DNA from: UBA2040 sp041751955
Lineage (GTDB): Bacteria; Bacteroidota; Bacteroidia; Flavobacteriales_D; Crocinitomicaceae
Reading direction: 5' to 3'
DNA: 64,000 nt
Assembly (NCBI GenBank): GCA_041751955.1
Contig: JBGSIB010000030.1
Coordinates: forward strand, 15,020-79,019
The translations under genes were made by a program, and so were the position numbers. Of this stretch, positions 1 to 8,493 are shown in pieces. The notes beneath the pieces were generated by a model, which saw nothing but the letters and a program-made list of their open reading frames with translations, ran no database searches and was not told where the DNA came from. The number at the start of each line of letters is the position of its first letter. Positions within the stretch are counted from its first letter, which is position 1.

Positions 1-81
1 AAATCAAAAATAGTAAAAATAATCTTAGGGATAAGTGCGTTACTTTTTCTAATTCTCATGAAATCAAGAATAAATGCATAA
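1..81 (+). CDS. Partial ORF, C-terminus of a small membrane-like protein
   Basis: An open frame enters from the left edge and stops at TAA 79-81, giving 26 visible residues with a hydrophobic run (IILGISALLFLILM) followed by a short basic tail. It could be the C-terminal membrane helix of a protein that begins outside the window. The DNA of its hydrophobic part (14-39) recurs inverted at 63923-63948. Too little is visible to name a family, and chance openness cannot be excluded. Confidence 0.3.
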   Translation, partial: KSKIVKIILGISALLFLILMKSRINA

Positions 82-108
82 TTTAGACATCTCAAACATA
101 AATTATAC

Positions 109-468
109 ATGACAAACATTGAACTTGGTGAAAAAATCAGAAAAATCCGCGAATTAAAAGGTTTAACTCAGCAAAACATTGCTGATCAAATAAAAACCAC
201 TCAAAAACATTTGAGTAGAATTGAAAATGGTCAAACTTCCCCAACTTTCGAGATGTTAGTTAGCATTACGAAATGTCTGGAAATAAGTTTGAACGAACTG
301 TTAAGTTTTAATGACCAACTTATTTTTAACAACTACGCATATAATCAGGGGAAATTCATCGCATACAACAATACGGAGATTCAATTCATTGAAAAATTGT
401 ATAAACAATTACTTTCGGAAAAGGATAATGTAATTAGTCTTCTAAAGGCTCAAACTACTTTTAAATAG
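109..468 (+). CDS. XRE-family helix-turn-helix transcriptional regulator
   Basis: A 119-residue protein with an N-terminal Cro/C1-type HTH at about residues 6-66: the GLTQQNIADQ helix, the turn and the recognition segment KHLSRIENGQTSPT are typical of the family. The remaining ~50 residues are polar and may mediate dimerisation; there is no sensor domain. It stands alone ahead of a convergent minus-strand operon, so its target is unknown. Many Bacteroidota encode such short stand-alone XRE proteins as autoregulators or regulators of mobile or stress genes. Confidence 0.85.
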   Translation: MTNIELGEKIRKIRELKGLTQQNIADQIKTTQKHLSRIENGQTSPTFEMLVSITKCLEISLNELLSFNDQLIFNNYAYNQGKFIAYNNTEIQFIEKLYKQLLSEKDNVISLLKAQTTFK

Positions 469-519
469 CAATTGTATTTTCTTAAAATCATTTATTACAA
501 AAAGTTTAATGACATAGGT

Positions 520-1203
520 TTAACTTTTAATTTTCAACCAAAATTTACTTAGCCGCAATTTGACTTTTGAAATTAAATTTCTTCCTTTGAACCTCAGCCG
601 AATAAAAAGATCGTTCAAATAATCAAGATGTTTTGGCATTTCCAAATATACAAAACGATACACCAACCAACTGATGAACATTCCCCAAATAGCACCACCA
701 ATGATATCGGAAAGATAATGGACACCCAAATAAATTCTGCTAAACGATACAAGTACAGCGGCAAACAACATTGTGTATACGAACCATCGTTTACTGTTCC
801 AAAAAAGAACTACGACCCATGAAAAAATGGCAAAAAAGTTGGATGCATGGTTAGAAATGAATCCGTACTGTCCACCTAAATACTTCTCTTTTGCTGAAAT
901 TTGATAAAAATGCAAATGTTCGTTTAACAACAAATTATGCGAAGGTCGATATCGTTGAAAGCCTTCTTTGATCAGCTGAGCGGCCGTTAAATCTGCTAAT
1001 CCAATGGAAGCCAAAGCGCAACATATAAAAATGATGAACGGCTTTCTTTCTAATTTTTTAAAGGCGAGGTAAATGAAAAGTAACCAAAGCGGAAACCAAG
1101 TCAGTTTTCCTGAGACAATCCACATGAAATGATCCAACCATGGCTGATTCCAGCCGTTGACCATCAACACAATGGCTCTATCCCAAGCTTCAAGCGTTTC
1201 CAT
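520..1203 (-). CDS. PAP2-family membrane phosphatase
   Basis: A 227-residue integral membrane protein with about five to six hydrophobic helices and the three phosphatase motifs of the PAP2/BcrC family: K..F..YRPSH, SNHASN and SRIYLGVHYLSD, carrying the catalytic histidines, arginines and aspartate. Known members remove phosphate from undecaprenyl diphosphate or phosphatidate at the membrane; sequence alone does not settle the substrate. Its start codon overlaps the obgE stop by one base (TAATG), so it is probably translationally coupled as the last gene of the hpt-adk/obgE/PAP2 operon. Confidence 0.85.
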   Translation of the reverse strand: METLEAWDRAIVLMVNGWNQPWLDHFMWIVSGKLTWFPLWLLFIYLAFKKLERKPFIIFICCALASIGLADLTAAQLIKEGFQRYRPSHNLLLNEHLHFYQISAKEKYLGGQYGFISNHASNFFAIFSWVVVLFWNSKRWFVYTMLFAAVLVSFSRIYLGVHYLSDIIGGAIWGMFISWLVYRFVYLEMPKHLDYLNDLFIRLRFKGRNLISKVKLRLSKFWLKIKS

Positions 1204-2195
1204 TAATCTTGCAATTCCTTCCAGATTATATCTTTCAATTCAGTGATTCCTTGTTCAGCAACGGACGAAATAAAGATACAAGGGATTTTCTTTGGTAAAT
1301 CTTTCTTAATATCTGCTTTCAATTCATCATCCAACATATCTGATTTTGTGATAGCCAATATTCTGTTTTTCAGCAACATTTCACTGTTGTACTGTTTCAA
1401 TTCATTCAGTAAAACCTTGTATTCTTTGTGGATATCATCGCTATCCGCAGGTACCATGAAAAGCAATAAGGAATTACGTTCAATATGGCGTAAGAAACGC
1501 AAACCTAGACCTTTTCCTTCGTGAGCACCTTCAATGATTCCCGGAATATCTGCCATGATAAAGCTTCGTCCATCTCGATAATCTACGATTCCTAAATTCG
1601 GTCGCAATGTCGTGAATGGGTAATTGGCTATTTCTGGTTTCGCAGCTGAAACTACTGAGAGTAACGTACTTTTTCCGGCATTTGGAAAGCCAACAAGACC
1701 AACATCTGCCAAAACTTTCAATTCCAAAACGCACCAAGCTTCTTGACCTAATTCTCCAGGTTGAGCATATCTTGGTGTTTGATTGGTAGACGATTTGAAA
1801 TTGTTGTTTCCCATTCCACCGCGACCACCAGGCATTAAGATTACTTCTTGTTTATCTTCTGTGATTTCAAAAAGAGAATCACCTGTTTCGTGATCTTTGG
1901 CAATGGTCCCAATTGGAACATCAATATAAACATCAGCCCCTTGTCCGCCTGTTTTCAAATTCCCAGCACCGTGCTTTCCATGAACAGCCTTGAAATGTTT
2001 ATTGTATTTCAAATGCAGAAGTGTCCACATTTGCGTATTTCCTCGCAAAATAATATGGCCACCGCGACCACCATCTCCACCATCAGGACCTCCTTGAGTG
2101 ATATATTTTTCACGACGAAAATGGGTAGAACCGCCTCCGCCATTTCCTGATTTGCAATGTATTTTTACGTAATCGACAAAATTATCGGATGCCAT
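1203..2195 (-). CDS. obgE: GTPase ObgE/CgtA
   Basis: A 330-residue Obg GTPase. Residues 1-160 form the glycine-rich Obg fold (NGGGGS, GGPDGGDGGRGG). The G domain follows, with G1 GFPNAGKST, G3 DIPG and G4 TKSD. The family binds the 50S ribosomal subunit and links ribosome assembly to growth and stress; it is usually essential. The variable C-terminal domain of some Obg proteins is absent, as is common in Bacteroidota. It lies 21 bp downstream of the HPRT-adenylate kinase gene and overlaps the PAP2 gene by 1 bp. Confidence 0.95.
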   Translation of the reverse strand: MASDNFVDYVKIHCKSGNGGGGSTHFRREKYITQGGPDGGDGGRGGHIILRGNTQMWTLLHLKYNKHFKAVHGKHGAGNLKTGGQGADVYIDVPIGTIAKDHETGDSLFEITEDKQEVILMPGGRGGMGNNNFKSSTNQTPRYAQPGELGQEAWCVLELKVLADVGLVGFPNAGKSTLLSVVSAAKPEIANYPFTTLRPNLGIVDYRDGRSFIMADIPGIIEGAHEGKGLGLRFLRHIERNSLLLFMVPADSDDIHKEYKVLLNELKQYNSEMLLKNRILAITKSDMLDDELKADIKKDLPKKIPCIFISSVAEQGITELKDIIWKELQD

Positions 2196-2216
2196 CAGGT
2201 ATGTTTTTAAATGAAA

Positions 2217-3338
2217 TTAAAGATTGTCAATCGCTGTAAACAAAAGACTTGTAATGGTGTCAATAGAACCTAATCCATTGATACCAATGTATTTATTTTG
2301 CGCTTGGTAATAAACTTTTACAGGCTCCGTTTCGGCGCGGTAAACGTTAATTCTGTTTTGAATGATTGCTGGATCCGCATCATCAGGACGACCGCTAGTT
2401 TCAGCACGCTTCATCAAACGAGTTTTCAACTCATCTTCTTCAACTTCCAAAGCCAACATGACCGTAATCGTCGAATTCAATTCAGCCAAAAGTTCGTCCA
2501 AAGCTTTCGCTTGGTCATTGGTTCTTGGAAAACCGTCGAAAATGAATCCTTTGCTATCCTTATCTTCCAAAACCTTCGCTTTCAACATTTTAATTGTTAC
2601 CTCATCCGGAACCAAATGTCCTTTAGCCATGTAACTTTTAGCAAGTTGACCCAATTCTGTATTGTTGCTAATGTTGTATCGAAAAATATCGCCCGTGGAC
2701 AAGTGCGACAAACCGTATTTTTCAATCAAACGCTCAGATTGAGTTCCTTTTCCAGCCCCTGGAGGGCCGAAGAGTACAATATTCAGCATATTTCGTGTTG
2801 AGGAATTCTCCTCTTTTAATTGATAAATTTCTCCTAGATTTCTTCCCAATTCGTCATAATCCAAACCATATCCGACCACAAATCTATTTGGAATCGAGAA
2901 TCCTATAAATTTAGGAATTTCTTTTTCTTTGAAGGCATCTGGCTTAAATAAAAGTGTGCAAGTTTCAATGGAAGCAGGTTCTTCAGTCCACATCAGCTTT
3001 TTCACCTTCTCAATGGTAATTCCTGTGTCCACAATGTCTTCTAGAATGACTACATGCTTATCTTTAATATCAGTTGTCAAACCAATGATCTCATCCACAC
3101 GGCCTGTTGTATTCATTCCTGAATAAGATGAGACCTTGATGAAACTAATCGCACTAGGTAGTGTAATCTCCTTAAATAAATCAGACGCAAACATAAACGA
3201 GCCATTCAAAATAGCGATGAAAATCACATCTTTTCCAGCATATTCCTCATTCAAAATATTGGCTAAAGAGGAAACTTCACGCTTAATTTCGTCGGCCTTT
3301 ATGAAAGGAACAAAATGTTTATCTCGAATTTGAATCAC
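2217..3338 (-). CDS. Bifunctional hypoxanthine phosphoribosyltransferase-adenylate kinase fusion
   Basis: One uninterrupted 373-residue frame encodes two complete enzymes. Residues 1 to ~178 are a hypoxanthine phosphoribosyltransferase with the PRPP loop VVILEDIVDTGIT. After a linker of about seven residues, residues 183-373 are adenylate kinase: P-loop GPPGAGKGTQ, STGDIFR, GFPRT and a short LID (SGRPDDAD) without zinc cysteines. HPRT salvages hypoxanthine/guanine with PRPP; adenylate kinase interconverts AMP, ADP and ATP. In Bacteroidota these genes are often neighbours, so this looks like loss of the intervening stop. The adenylate kinase methionine (residue 183) could still act as an internal start. 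Confidence 0.93.
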   Translation of the reverse strand: MIQIRDKHFVPFIKADEIKREVSSLANILNEEYAGKDVIFIAILNGSFMFASDLFKEITLPSAISFIKVSSYSGMNTTGRVDEIIGLTTDIKDKHVVILEDIVDTGITIEKVKKLMWTEEPASIETCTLLFKPDAFKEKEIPKFIGFSIPNRFVVGYGLDYDELGRNLGEIYQLKEENSSTRNMLNIVLFGPPGAGKGTQSERLIEKYGLSHLSTGDIFRYNISNNTELGQLAKSYMAKGHLVPDEVTIKMLKAKVLEDKDSKGFIFDGFPRTNDQAKALDELLAELNSTITVMLALEVEEDELKTRLMKRAETSGRPDDADPAIIQNRINVYRAETEPVKVYYQAQNKYIGINGLGSIDTITSLLFTAIDNL

Positions 3339-3358
3339 GTTAACATTGAATTGGACGG

Positions 3359-3366
3359 CAAAATTA
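3359..3366 (-). promoter_or_regulatory. Putative -7 box for hpt-adk operon
   Basis: TAATTTTG on the minus strand matches the Bacteroidota sigma-A -7 consensus TAnnTTTG exactly and lies 20 bp before the ATG of the HPRT-adenylate kinase gene. I see no convincing TTG -33 element. Confidence 0.55.
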
Positions 3367-3436
3367 AGGAAAACTTAGCGAATTTAGGCGAATTTCATTC
3401 AGTTTCTAACAAATAGAATTCACAAAAGAACTTTCC

Positions 3437-3444
3437 TATCTTTG
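3437..3444 (+). promoter_or_regulatory. Putative -7 box for purK
   Basis: TATCTTTG is an exact TAnnTTTG match ending only 8 bp before the purK ATG, so the transcript would be nearly leaderless. No Shine-Dalgarno sequence is present. Confidence 0.6.
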
Positions 3445-3452
3445 CACTCGAT

Positions 3453-4592
3453 ATGGAAAAAAGTTACGGCAAAAACTTTCGTTTGGGAATGTTGGGTGGT
3501 GGTCAGCTTGGCAGAATGTTCATTCAAGAAGCCATGAACTATGACGTTCACGTGCATTGTTTAGATCCTGACCCTGAGGCACCGTGCTCTCATTTAGCGG
3601 CAAGCTTTACGCTAGGTTCACTAACAGATTTTGACGATGTTTATAATTTCGGAAAGGACAAATCTCTTATCACCATTGAAATTGAAAATGTAAATGTAGA
3701 AGCACTTGAAAAATTGCAAAGTGAAGGGAAATCCGTTTTTCCACAGCCCCATATTTTGCGTATCATTAAAGACAAAGGACTGCAGAAACAATTTTACGTA
3801 GAAAATAATATTCCAACTGCGCCTTTTCGTTTGACGGAAAATGCAAAAGATGTAAAAAGCAGTGCCCAGGCTCCTTTCGTTCAAAAGCTCCGAACAGGTG
3901 GATATGATGGAAAGGGTGTGCAAGTTATTTCCAGCGAATCGGATCTGTCAAAATTATTTGATGCTCCTTCAGTTATTGAAAATAAAATCCCTTTTGCGAA
4001 AGAATTGTCCGTTATCGTTGTACGTAATTTAAAAGGTGACACAGCGGTATATCCTACGGTTGAATGCGAATTCAATCCAGAAGCCAATTTAGTAGAATTT
4101 CTGTTTTCACCTGCTGAAATTGAACTGTCAACAGAAGAAAAAGCTCAAAACTTAGCACTTCTCGTTGCTGAAAAACTACAATTCGTTGGAATATTGGCAG
4201 TTGAAATGTTTTTAACCAACGATGGAGAGCTACTGGTGAATGAAATCGCACCTCGCCCGCACAATAGCGGACATCAAACCATTGAAGGCAACGAAACTTC
4301 ACAATTTGAACAACACATGCGCTCTGTATTGAATTGGCCTTTGGGTTCCACGAAAATCACTCAAGCCGCTGTGATGATCAATCTTCTTGGAGAAAAAGGA
4401 TACGAAGGCAGCGCCGTTTATGAAGGTTTACATGAAGCTATAGCGCTTCCTGGTGTTCACGTTCACTTATACGGCAAAGAAAAAACCAAACCTTTTCGAA
4501 AAATGGGACATGTCACTGTAACTTCCCAAAATCTGGAAAAAGCCAAGGAAACCGCAAAAAATGTTAAAAACATTCTGAAGGTAAAATCCTAA
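3453..4592 (+). CDS. purK: 5-(carboxyamino)imidazole ribonucleotide synthase
   Basis: A 379-residue ATP-grasp enzyme that carboxylates AIR to N5-CAIR using ATP and bicarbonate in de novo purine synthesis. The N-terminus RLGMLGGGQLGRMF, the central ATP-grasp region (RTGGYDGKGVQ) and the active-site segment NEIAPRPHNSGH are diagnostic. The length matches the family. It is divergent from the HPRT-adenylate kinase gene, so purine synthesis and salvage share this intergenic region. purE is not in the window. Confidence 0.95.
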   Translation: MEKSYGKNFRLGMLGGGQLGRMFIQEAMNYDVHVHCLDPDPEAPCSHLAASFTLGSLTDFDDVYNFGKDKSLITIEIENVNVEALEKLQSEGKSVFPQPHILRIIKDKGLQKQFYVENNIPTAPFRLTENAKDVKSSAQAPFVQKLRTGGYDGKGVQVISSESDLSKLFDAPSVIENKIPFAKELSVIVVRNLKGDTAVYPTVECEFNPEANLVEFLFSPAEIELSTEEKAQNLALLVAEKLQFVGILAVEMFLTNDGELLVNEIAPRPHNSGHQTIEGNETSQFEQHMRSVLNWPLGSTKITQAAVMINLLGEKGYEGSAVYEGLHEAIALPGVHVHLYGKEKTKPFRKMGHVTVTSQNLEKAKETAKNVKNILKVKS

Positions 4593-4660
4593 ATCTGCCA
4601 ATTGACGTAGGTTTCCGTATAGAATTATTGTGAATGAAATTATTTTGTTTAATCTTTTTA

Positions 4661-4691
4661 TTGAAACTTTAAACAAAAAGTGGTATTTTTA
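4661..4691 (+). promoter_or_regulatory. Promoter of the sigma factor-carotenoid operon
   Basis: TTG at 4661-4663, a 20-bp spacer and TATTTTTA at 4684-4691 fit the Bacteroidota TTG-N(19-21)-TAnnTTTG pattern with one mismatch. The element lies downstream of an in-frame ATG at 4630, which argues that the ATG at 4717 is the real sigma factor start. Confidence 0.6.
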
Positions 4692-4716
4692 CAACCGTAA
4701 CGTAAAACAGGAAATT

Positions 4717-5226
4717 ATGTCAACTTTAGAATTCAACACAGCCTTAATTGATTTGGAATCTTATTTGAAATCTTTCGCTTTTCAATTCACCAGAAATGAA
4801 GATGACGCGAAAGACTTGACACAAGAAACCATGATGAAAGCATTTATTTACCGCACGTACTATACCCCTAAGACTAATTTTAAAGCTTGGGTTTTCACGA
4901 TTATGCGTAATATTTTCATCAATCAATACCGAAGAAAAGTAAAAGCGGGCACTATATTCGATCATTCAAAAGACAGTTACCTTTTGAATCAACCCACTTC
5001 AAATGGAAATAATCCAGCAAATTTGTTAATTGCAAAGGAAATTAGTGAGCAAATTGCTAAATTAGACGTGGAATACAAAAAACCCTTCGATCTTCATGTT
5101 CAAGGTTTCAAGTACAAAGAAATCGCGGAGGATTTGGACATTCCGATTGGAACGGTTAAAAGTAGGATTTTCATCGCACGTCAAAAACTGATGAATAGTC
5201 TTCCTGAATATCAGAACGAAAATTAA
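4717..5226 (+). CDS. ECF-type RNA polymerase sigma factor
   Basis: A 169-residue sigma-70 family protein with only regions 2 and 4. Region 2 contains DDAKDLTQETMMKAF and the -10-binding helix FKAWVFTIMRNIFINQYRR; region 4 contains the HTH FKYKEIAEDLDIPIGTVKSR. A promoter-like element sits at 4661-4691, so the ATG at 4717 is preferred over the one at 4630. No anti-sigma gene is adjacent. It is 2 bp from crtI and heads the carotenoid-photolyase operon. By analogy with CarQ of Myxococcus and LitS of Streptomyces it may control light- or redox-induced photoprotection; that role is inferred from position only. Confidence 0.88.
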   Translation: MSTLEFNTALIDLESYLKSFAFQFTRNEDDAKDLTQETMMKAFIYRTYYTPKTNFKAWVFTIMRNIFINQYRRKVKAGTIFDHSKDSYLLNQPTSNGNNPANLLIAKEISEQIAKLDVEYKKPFDLHVQGFKYKEIAEDLDIPIGTVKSRIFIARQKLMNSLPEYQNEN

Positions 5227-5228
5227 AT

Positions 5229-6701
5229 ATGGCAAAAAAAGTAGTCATTCTTGGAAGTGGAATCGCCTCATTATCAGCTGGAAGTTTCTTGGCGAAAGAT
5301 GGATATGACGTTACTTTATTAGAAAAAAATCCAACAATTGGTGGTCGCGCACGAAAATTTGAAGCTGATGGTTTCGTCTTCGATATGGGGCCAAGTTGGT
5401 ACTGGATGCCTGATGTTTTCGAACGATTCTATCAACAATTTGGTAAAACAACGTCTGATTTTTACGATTTAAAACGATTAGACCCTTCTTATCGAATTTT
5501 TTGGCAAGATGGCGAACATACAGATGTTCCAGCAAAAATGGAAGACCTATATGCTTGGTTTGAAGAACTCGAACCAGGAAGTTCGAAACATTTGAAGACC
5601 TTTCTAGCTGAAGCCAAATACAAGTACGAAGTTGGTATGCAAGATTTGGTGCATAAACCCAGTTTAAAACTTGGCGAATTTGCAGACATGCGCATCTTGA
5701 AAGGATTGCTCAACATGCATTTGCTCAAATCTTTTACCAAATACACTCAAAAATATTTCAAACATCCCAAAATACTTTCTTTACTCGAATTTCCCGTTTT
5801 GTTTTTGGGAGCCATGCCGAAAGATACACCTGCACTTTATTCTTTGATGAATTATGCCGACCTTAGTCTTGGAACTTGGTATCCCATGGGAGGAATGTAC
5901 AAAATCATTGAGGCTTTCGAGAAAATTGCATTAGAACAAGGCGTTAAAATCATTACAAATGCTGAGGTAACAGGTTTTAAATCAGCAAATAAGCACTTAA
6001 GTTCTGCTAAAACTGCTGACGGAAATTACGCTGCAGACATTTTCGTTTCAGGCGCAGATTATCATCATACTGATCGTTTGCTTTTAGGCGAAGACGGGAA
6101 TTATTCCGATGCGTATTGGGAGAAAAGAACCATGGCTCCGTCTTGTTTGATTTTTTATGTCGGTGTGAATAAAAAATTGAAAAATCTCAAGCATCACAAT
6201 TTGTTTTTCGACACAGAATTTGAGCAACACGCCAAAGAAATTTATCAAGACCCGAAATGGCCAAGTTCGCCTTTGTTTTATACATGCGTTCCATCGATTA
6301 CAGATACCAGCGTAGCGCCCGAAGGACATGAAAATTTGTTTTTTCTAATTCCAATTGCGCCCAATTTAAAAGATAGCGAAGAAAAAAGAGAAGCTTATTT
6401 TAACTTACTCCTTGAACGTCTCGAAAAACGGACAGGTGAAAATATTCTCGACAACATTGTATACAAACGAAGTTATTGTCTAGATGATTTCAAAAAAGAC
6501 TACCACGCTTTCAAAGGAAATGCCTACGGTTTGGCGAATACGCTCAGACAAACGGCCTTTCTAAAACCAAAGTTGGTGAACAAAAACTTAAACAATATGT
6601 TTTACACAGGTCAACTTACGGTTCCTGGACCAGGTGTTCCGCCATCCATAATTTCTGGAGAGGTGGTTGCTAAACATATTGCTAAAAAATTTAAAAATTA
6701 A
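5229..6701 (+). CDS. crtI: Phytoene desaturase
   Basis: A 490-residue CrtI-type FAD-dependent desaturase that converts phytoene stepwise to neurosporene or lycopene at the membrane. The N-terminal dinucleotide-binding motif is VVILGSGIASLSAGSFLAK followed by the acidic end of the second strand (LLEK) and GGRARKF. The C-terminal FAD segment TGQLTVPGPGVPPSIISGE is characteristic. Length is normal. It starts 2 bp after the sigma factor and ends 5 bp before crtB. How many desaturation steps it performs cannot be read from sequence. Confidence 0.95.
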   Translation: MAKKVVILGSGIASLSAGSFLAKDGYDVTLLEKNPTIGGRARKFEADGFVFDMGPSWYWMPDVFERFYQQFGKTTSDFYDLKRLDPSYRIFWQDGEHTDVPAKMEDLYAWFEELEPGSSKHLKTFLAEAKYKYEVGMQDLVHKPSLKLGEFADMRILKGLLNMHLLKSFTKYTQKYFKHPKILSLLEFPVLFLGAMPKDTPALYSLMNYADLSLGTWYPMGGMYKIIEAFEKIALEQGVKIITNAEVTGFKSANKHLSSAKTADGNYAADIFVSGADYHHTDRLLLGEDGNYSDAYWEKRTMAPSCLIFYVGVNKKLKNLKHHNLFFDTEFEQHAKEIYQDPKWPSSPLFYTCVPSITDTSVAPEGHENLFFLIPIAPNLKDSEEKREAYFNLLLERLEKRTGENILDNIVYKRSYCLDDFKKDYHAFKGNAYGLANTLRQTAFLKPKLVNKNLNNMFYTGQLTVPGPGVPPSIISGEVVAKHIAKKFKN

Positions 6702-6706
6702 CGAAC

Positions 6707-7543
6707 ATGAAATCAATTTTCGATAAGCTTGCGCATGATATGAGCGAAATGACGACCAAAAGGTACAGCACGTCATTTTCCATGGGCATTAGCTTTTTGA
6801 GCAAAGATTTGCACAAAGCGATCTACGGAATCTATGGTTTCGTTCGTTTTGCCGATGAAATTGTGGATTCATTTCATGGCTTTGATAAGGACAAATTATT
6901 GGCTGATTTCAAACGTCAGACGTATGAATCGATTGAAGATAAAATTTCCTTAAATCCTATTTTGAATAGCTTTCAGTGGGCAGTGAACGAATACCAAATT
7001 TCGATAGAATTGGTGGAAACCTTTTTGAAATCCATGGAAATGGATCTTAGTGAAACGGAATACACGCAAGAAGAATATGAAAATTACATTCTAGGTTCTG
7101 CGGAGGTTGTAGGCTTAATGTGCCTGAAAGTTTTTGTTCGCGGCAATGAAAAAGAATATCTCCGTTTGAAACCTTCCGCGATGAAACTGGGTTCTGCTTT
7201 TCAAAAAATCAATTTTCTTCGCGATTTGAGCGCCGATTACAAAGAATTGGGACGAACATATTTTCCAGGAATTAATTTGACCGTGTTCAACCAAACTATC
7301 AAAAAAGAAATAGAATCGGATATAGAAAAAGATTTTAAAGCTGGATACGAAGGCATAAAACAATTGCCGAAAGATTCTCGTTTTGGTGTTTATATGGCGT
7401 ATAAATATTATTACAAATTGTTTCAAAAAATCAAAGGAACGAGCCCTGAAACCATTTTAAATGAGCGAGTTCGCATCCATAATCTAAAAAAATACAGGCT
7501 TTTCGTCACCTCACTGGTGCGCCACAACATGAATTTGCTTTAA
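6707..7543 (+). CDS. crtB: Phytoene synthase
   Basis: A 278-residue squalene/phytoene synthase that condenses two geranylgeranyl diphosphates to phytoene. It shows the first aspartate motif in RFADEIVDSF and the second in DLSADYKELGRTYFP, which bind Mg-diphosphate. It sits 5 bp after crtI and directly abuts idi, so the three genes supply precursor, condensation and desaturation. No crtE, lycopene cyclase or hydroxylase follows in this operon. Confidence 0.95.
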   Translation: MKSIFDKLAHDMSEMTTKRYSTSFSMGISFLSKDLHKAIYGIYGFVRFADEIVDSFHGFDKDKLLADFKRQTYESIEDKISLNPILNSFQWAVNEYQISIELVETFLKSMEMDLSETEYTQEEYENYILGSAEVVGLMCLKVFVRGNEKEYLRLKPSAMKLGSAFQKINFLRDLSADYKELGRTYFPGINLTVFNQTIKKEIESDIEKDFKAGYEGIKQLPKDSRFGVYMAYKYYYKLFQKIKGTSPETILNERVRIHNLKKYRLFVTSLVRHNMNLL

Positions 7544-8089
7544 ATGAATACGTACGATTTTAATGAGGTGGTTTTAGTCAACTCCGAAGACCAAGATTTA
7601 GGAACGATGGAAAAGTTAGAGGCACACCACAAAGGCTTACTGCATAGAGCATTTTCGGTATTTATTTTCAATGATGAAGGAGAAATGCTGATTCAAAGAA
7701 GAGCCGATTCGAAATATCATTCGGCTGGTGTTTGGTCAAACGCTTGTTGCAGTCATCCGGCCAAAAACGAACCCTTAGAAGAAGCCGCAAAACGTAGATT
7801 AAAAGAAGAAATTTTTATTGAAACAGAGGTAAAACCCTTGTTTTCATTTGAATACCGAGCAGAATTAAGTCGCAATTTAGTTGAGCACGAATTGGATCAT
7901 GTCCTGATAGGATTTTGCAATTCTTTTGAGAAATTAAATCCAGAAGAAGTTTCTGAAATGAAGTTTGTCGAACTTGACGAACTACGTTCAGATATCGATC
8001 AAAATCCAGAAAATTATTCAGCTTGGTTCAACATTATTATGAATTCTCATTGGGATAAATTTATTCCGCATTTGAAACAAAAAGCATGA
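7544..8089 (+). CDS. idi: Isopentenyl-diphosphate delta-isomerase, type 1
   Basis: A 181-residue Nudix-fold isomerase that interconverts IPP and DMAPP for isoprenoid synthesis. The catalytic cysteine lies in the signature WSNACCSHP, metal-binding histidines are present (HHKGLLHRAF), and the Nudix-like helix contains EEAAKRRLKEE. Length matches bacterial Idi-1. It begins the base after crtB ends and overlaps the next gene by 4 bp (ATGA), indicating translational coupling. Confidence 0.94.
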   Translation: MNTYDFNEVVLVNSEDQDLGTMEKLEAHHKGLLHRAFSVFIFNDEGEMLIQRRADSKYHSAGVWSNACCSHPAKNEPLEEAAKRRLKEEIFIETEVKPLFSFEYRAELSRNLVEHELDHVLIGFCNSFEKLNPEEVSEMKFVELDELRSDIDQNPENYSAWFNIIMNSHWDKFIPHLKQKA

Positions 8090-8490
8090 AAGTAGGTCGC
8101 AGAGAAACATTCAATTCCGCTCATCGTCTTTTCAACCCTGAATGGGATGACGCTAAAAATTTGGAAGTTTTCGGAAAGTGTAGCAATCCCAATTATCATG
8201 GACACAACTACATAATGGAAACTTGGGTTGAAGGTCCAATTGATTCAATTACAGGATATGTCATGGATCTGAAACAGCTCAAAATGCTCATTCGTACTGA
8301 AGTGACGGATAAATTCGACCATAGAAATTTAAACTTGGATATTTCTGAATTCAAGGAATTGAATCCAACAGCTGAAAATATAGCCAAAGTTTCTTGGGAA
8401 TTGCTTCGCGATAAATTACCTACACATTTAAAATTAACTATTCGTCTTTGGGAAACCGAAAACAATGTTGTAGAATATTCCGGAAATTAA
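8086..8490 (+). CDS. 6-pyruvoyl-tetrahydropterin synthase family protein (eukaryote-type PTPS motif)
   Basis: A 134-residue PTPS/QueD-superfamily enzyme. Zinc ligands are His13, His38 and His40 and the catalytic cysteine is Cys32. The C-x5-HGH spacing (GKCSNPNYHGHNY) is that of eukaryotic 6-pyruvoyltetrahydropterin synthase rather than the C-x3-HGH of QueD, and the C-terminal WETENNVVEYSG also resembles the eukaryotic enzyme. These proteins act on dihydroneopterin triphosphate. It sits between idi and the photolyase gene, so it may make a pterin cofactor used with light-responsive proteins; this is inference. Automatic annotation would probably call it QueD. Confidence 0.85.
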   Translation: MKVGRRETFNSAHRLFNPEWDDAKNLEVFGKCSNPNYHGHNYIMETWVEGPIDSITGYVMDLKQLKMLIRTEVTDKFDHRNLNLDISEFKELNPTAENIAKVSWELLRDKLPTHLKLTIRLWETENNVVEYSGN

Positions 8491-8493
8491 TCC

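Noticed and set aside
628..822. Plus-strand ORF inside the PAP2 gene
   Set aside because: Antisense shadow of a clear coding gene without independent support; the same applies to other antisense frames inside obgE, sufB, sufC and the M4 protease gene.
4630..4716. Longer N-terminus of the sigma factor from ATG 4630
   Set aside because: The promoter-like element (4661-4691) lies downstream of this ATG and the extra residues do not resemble sigma region 1 or 2.
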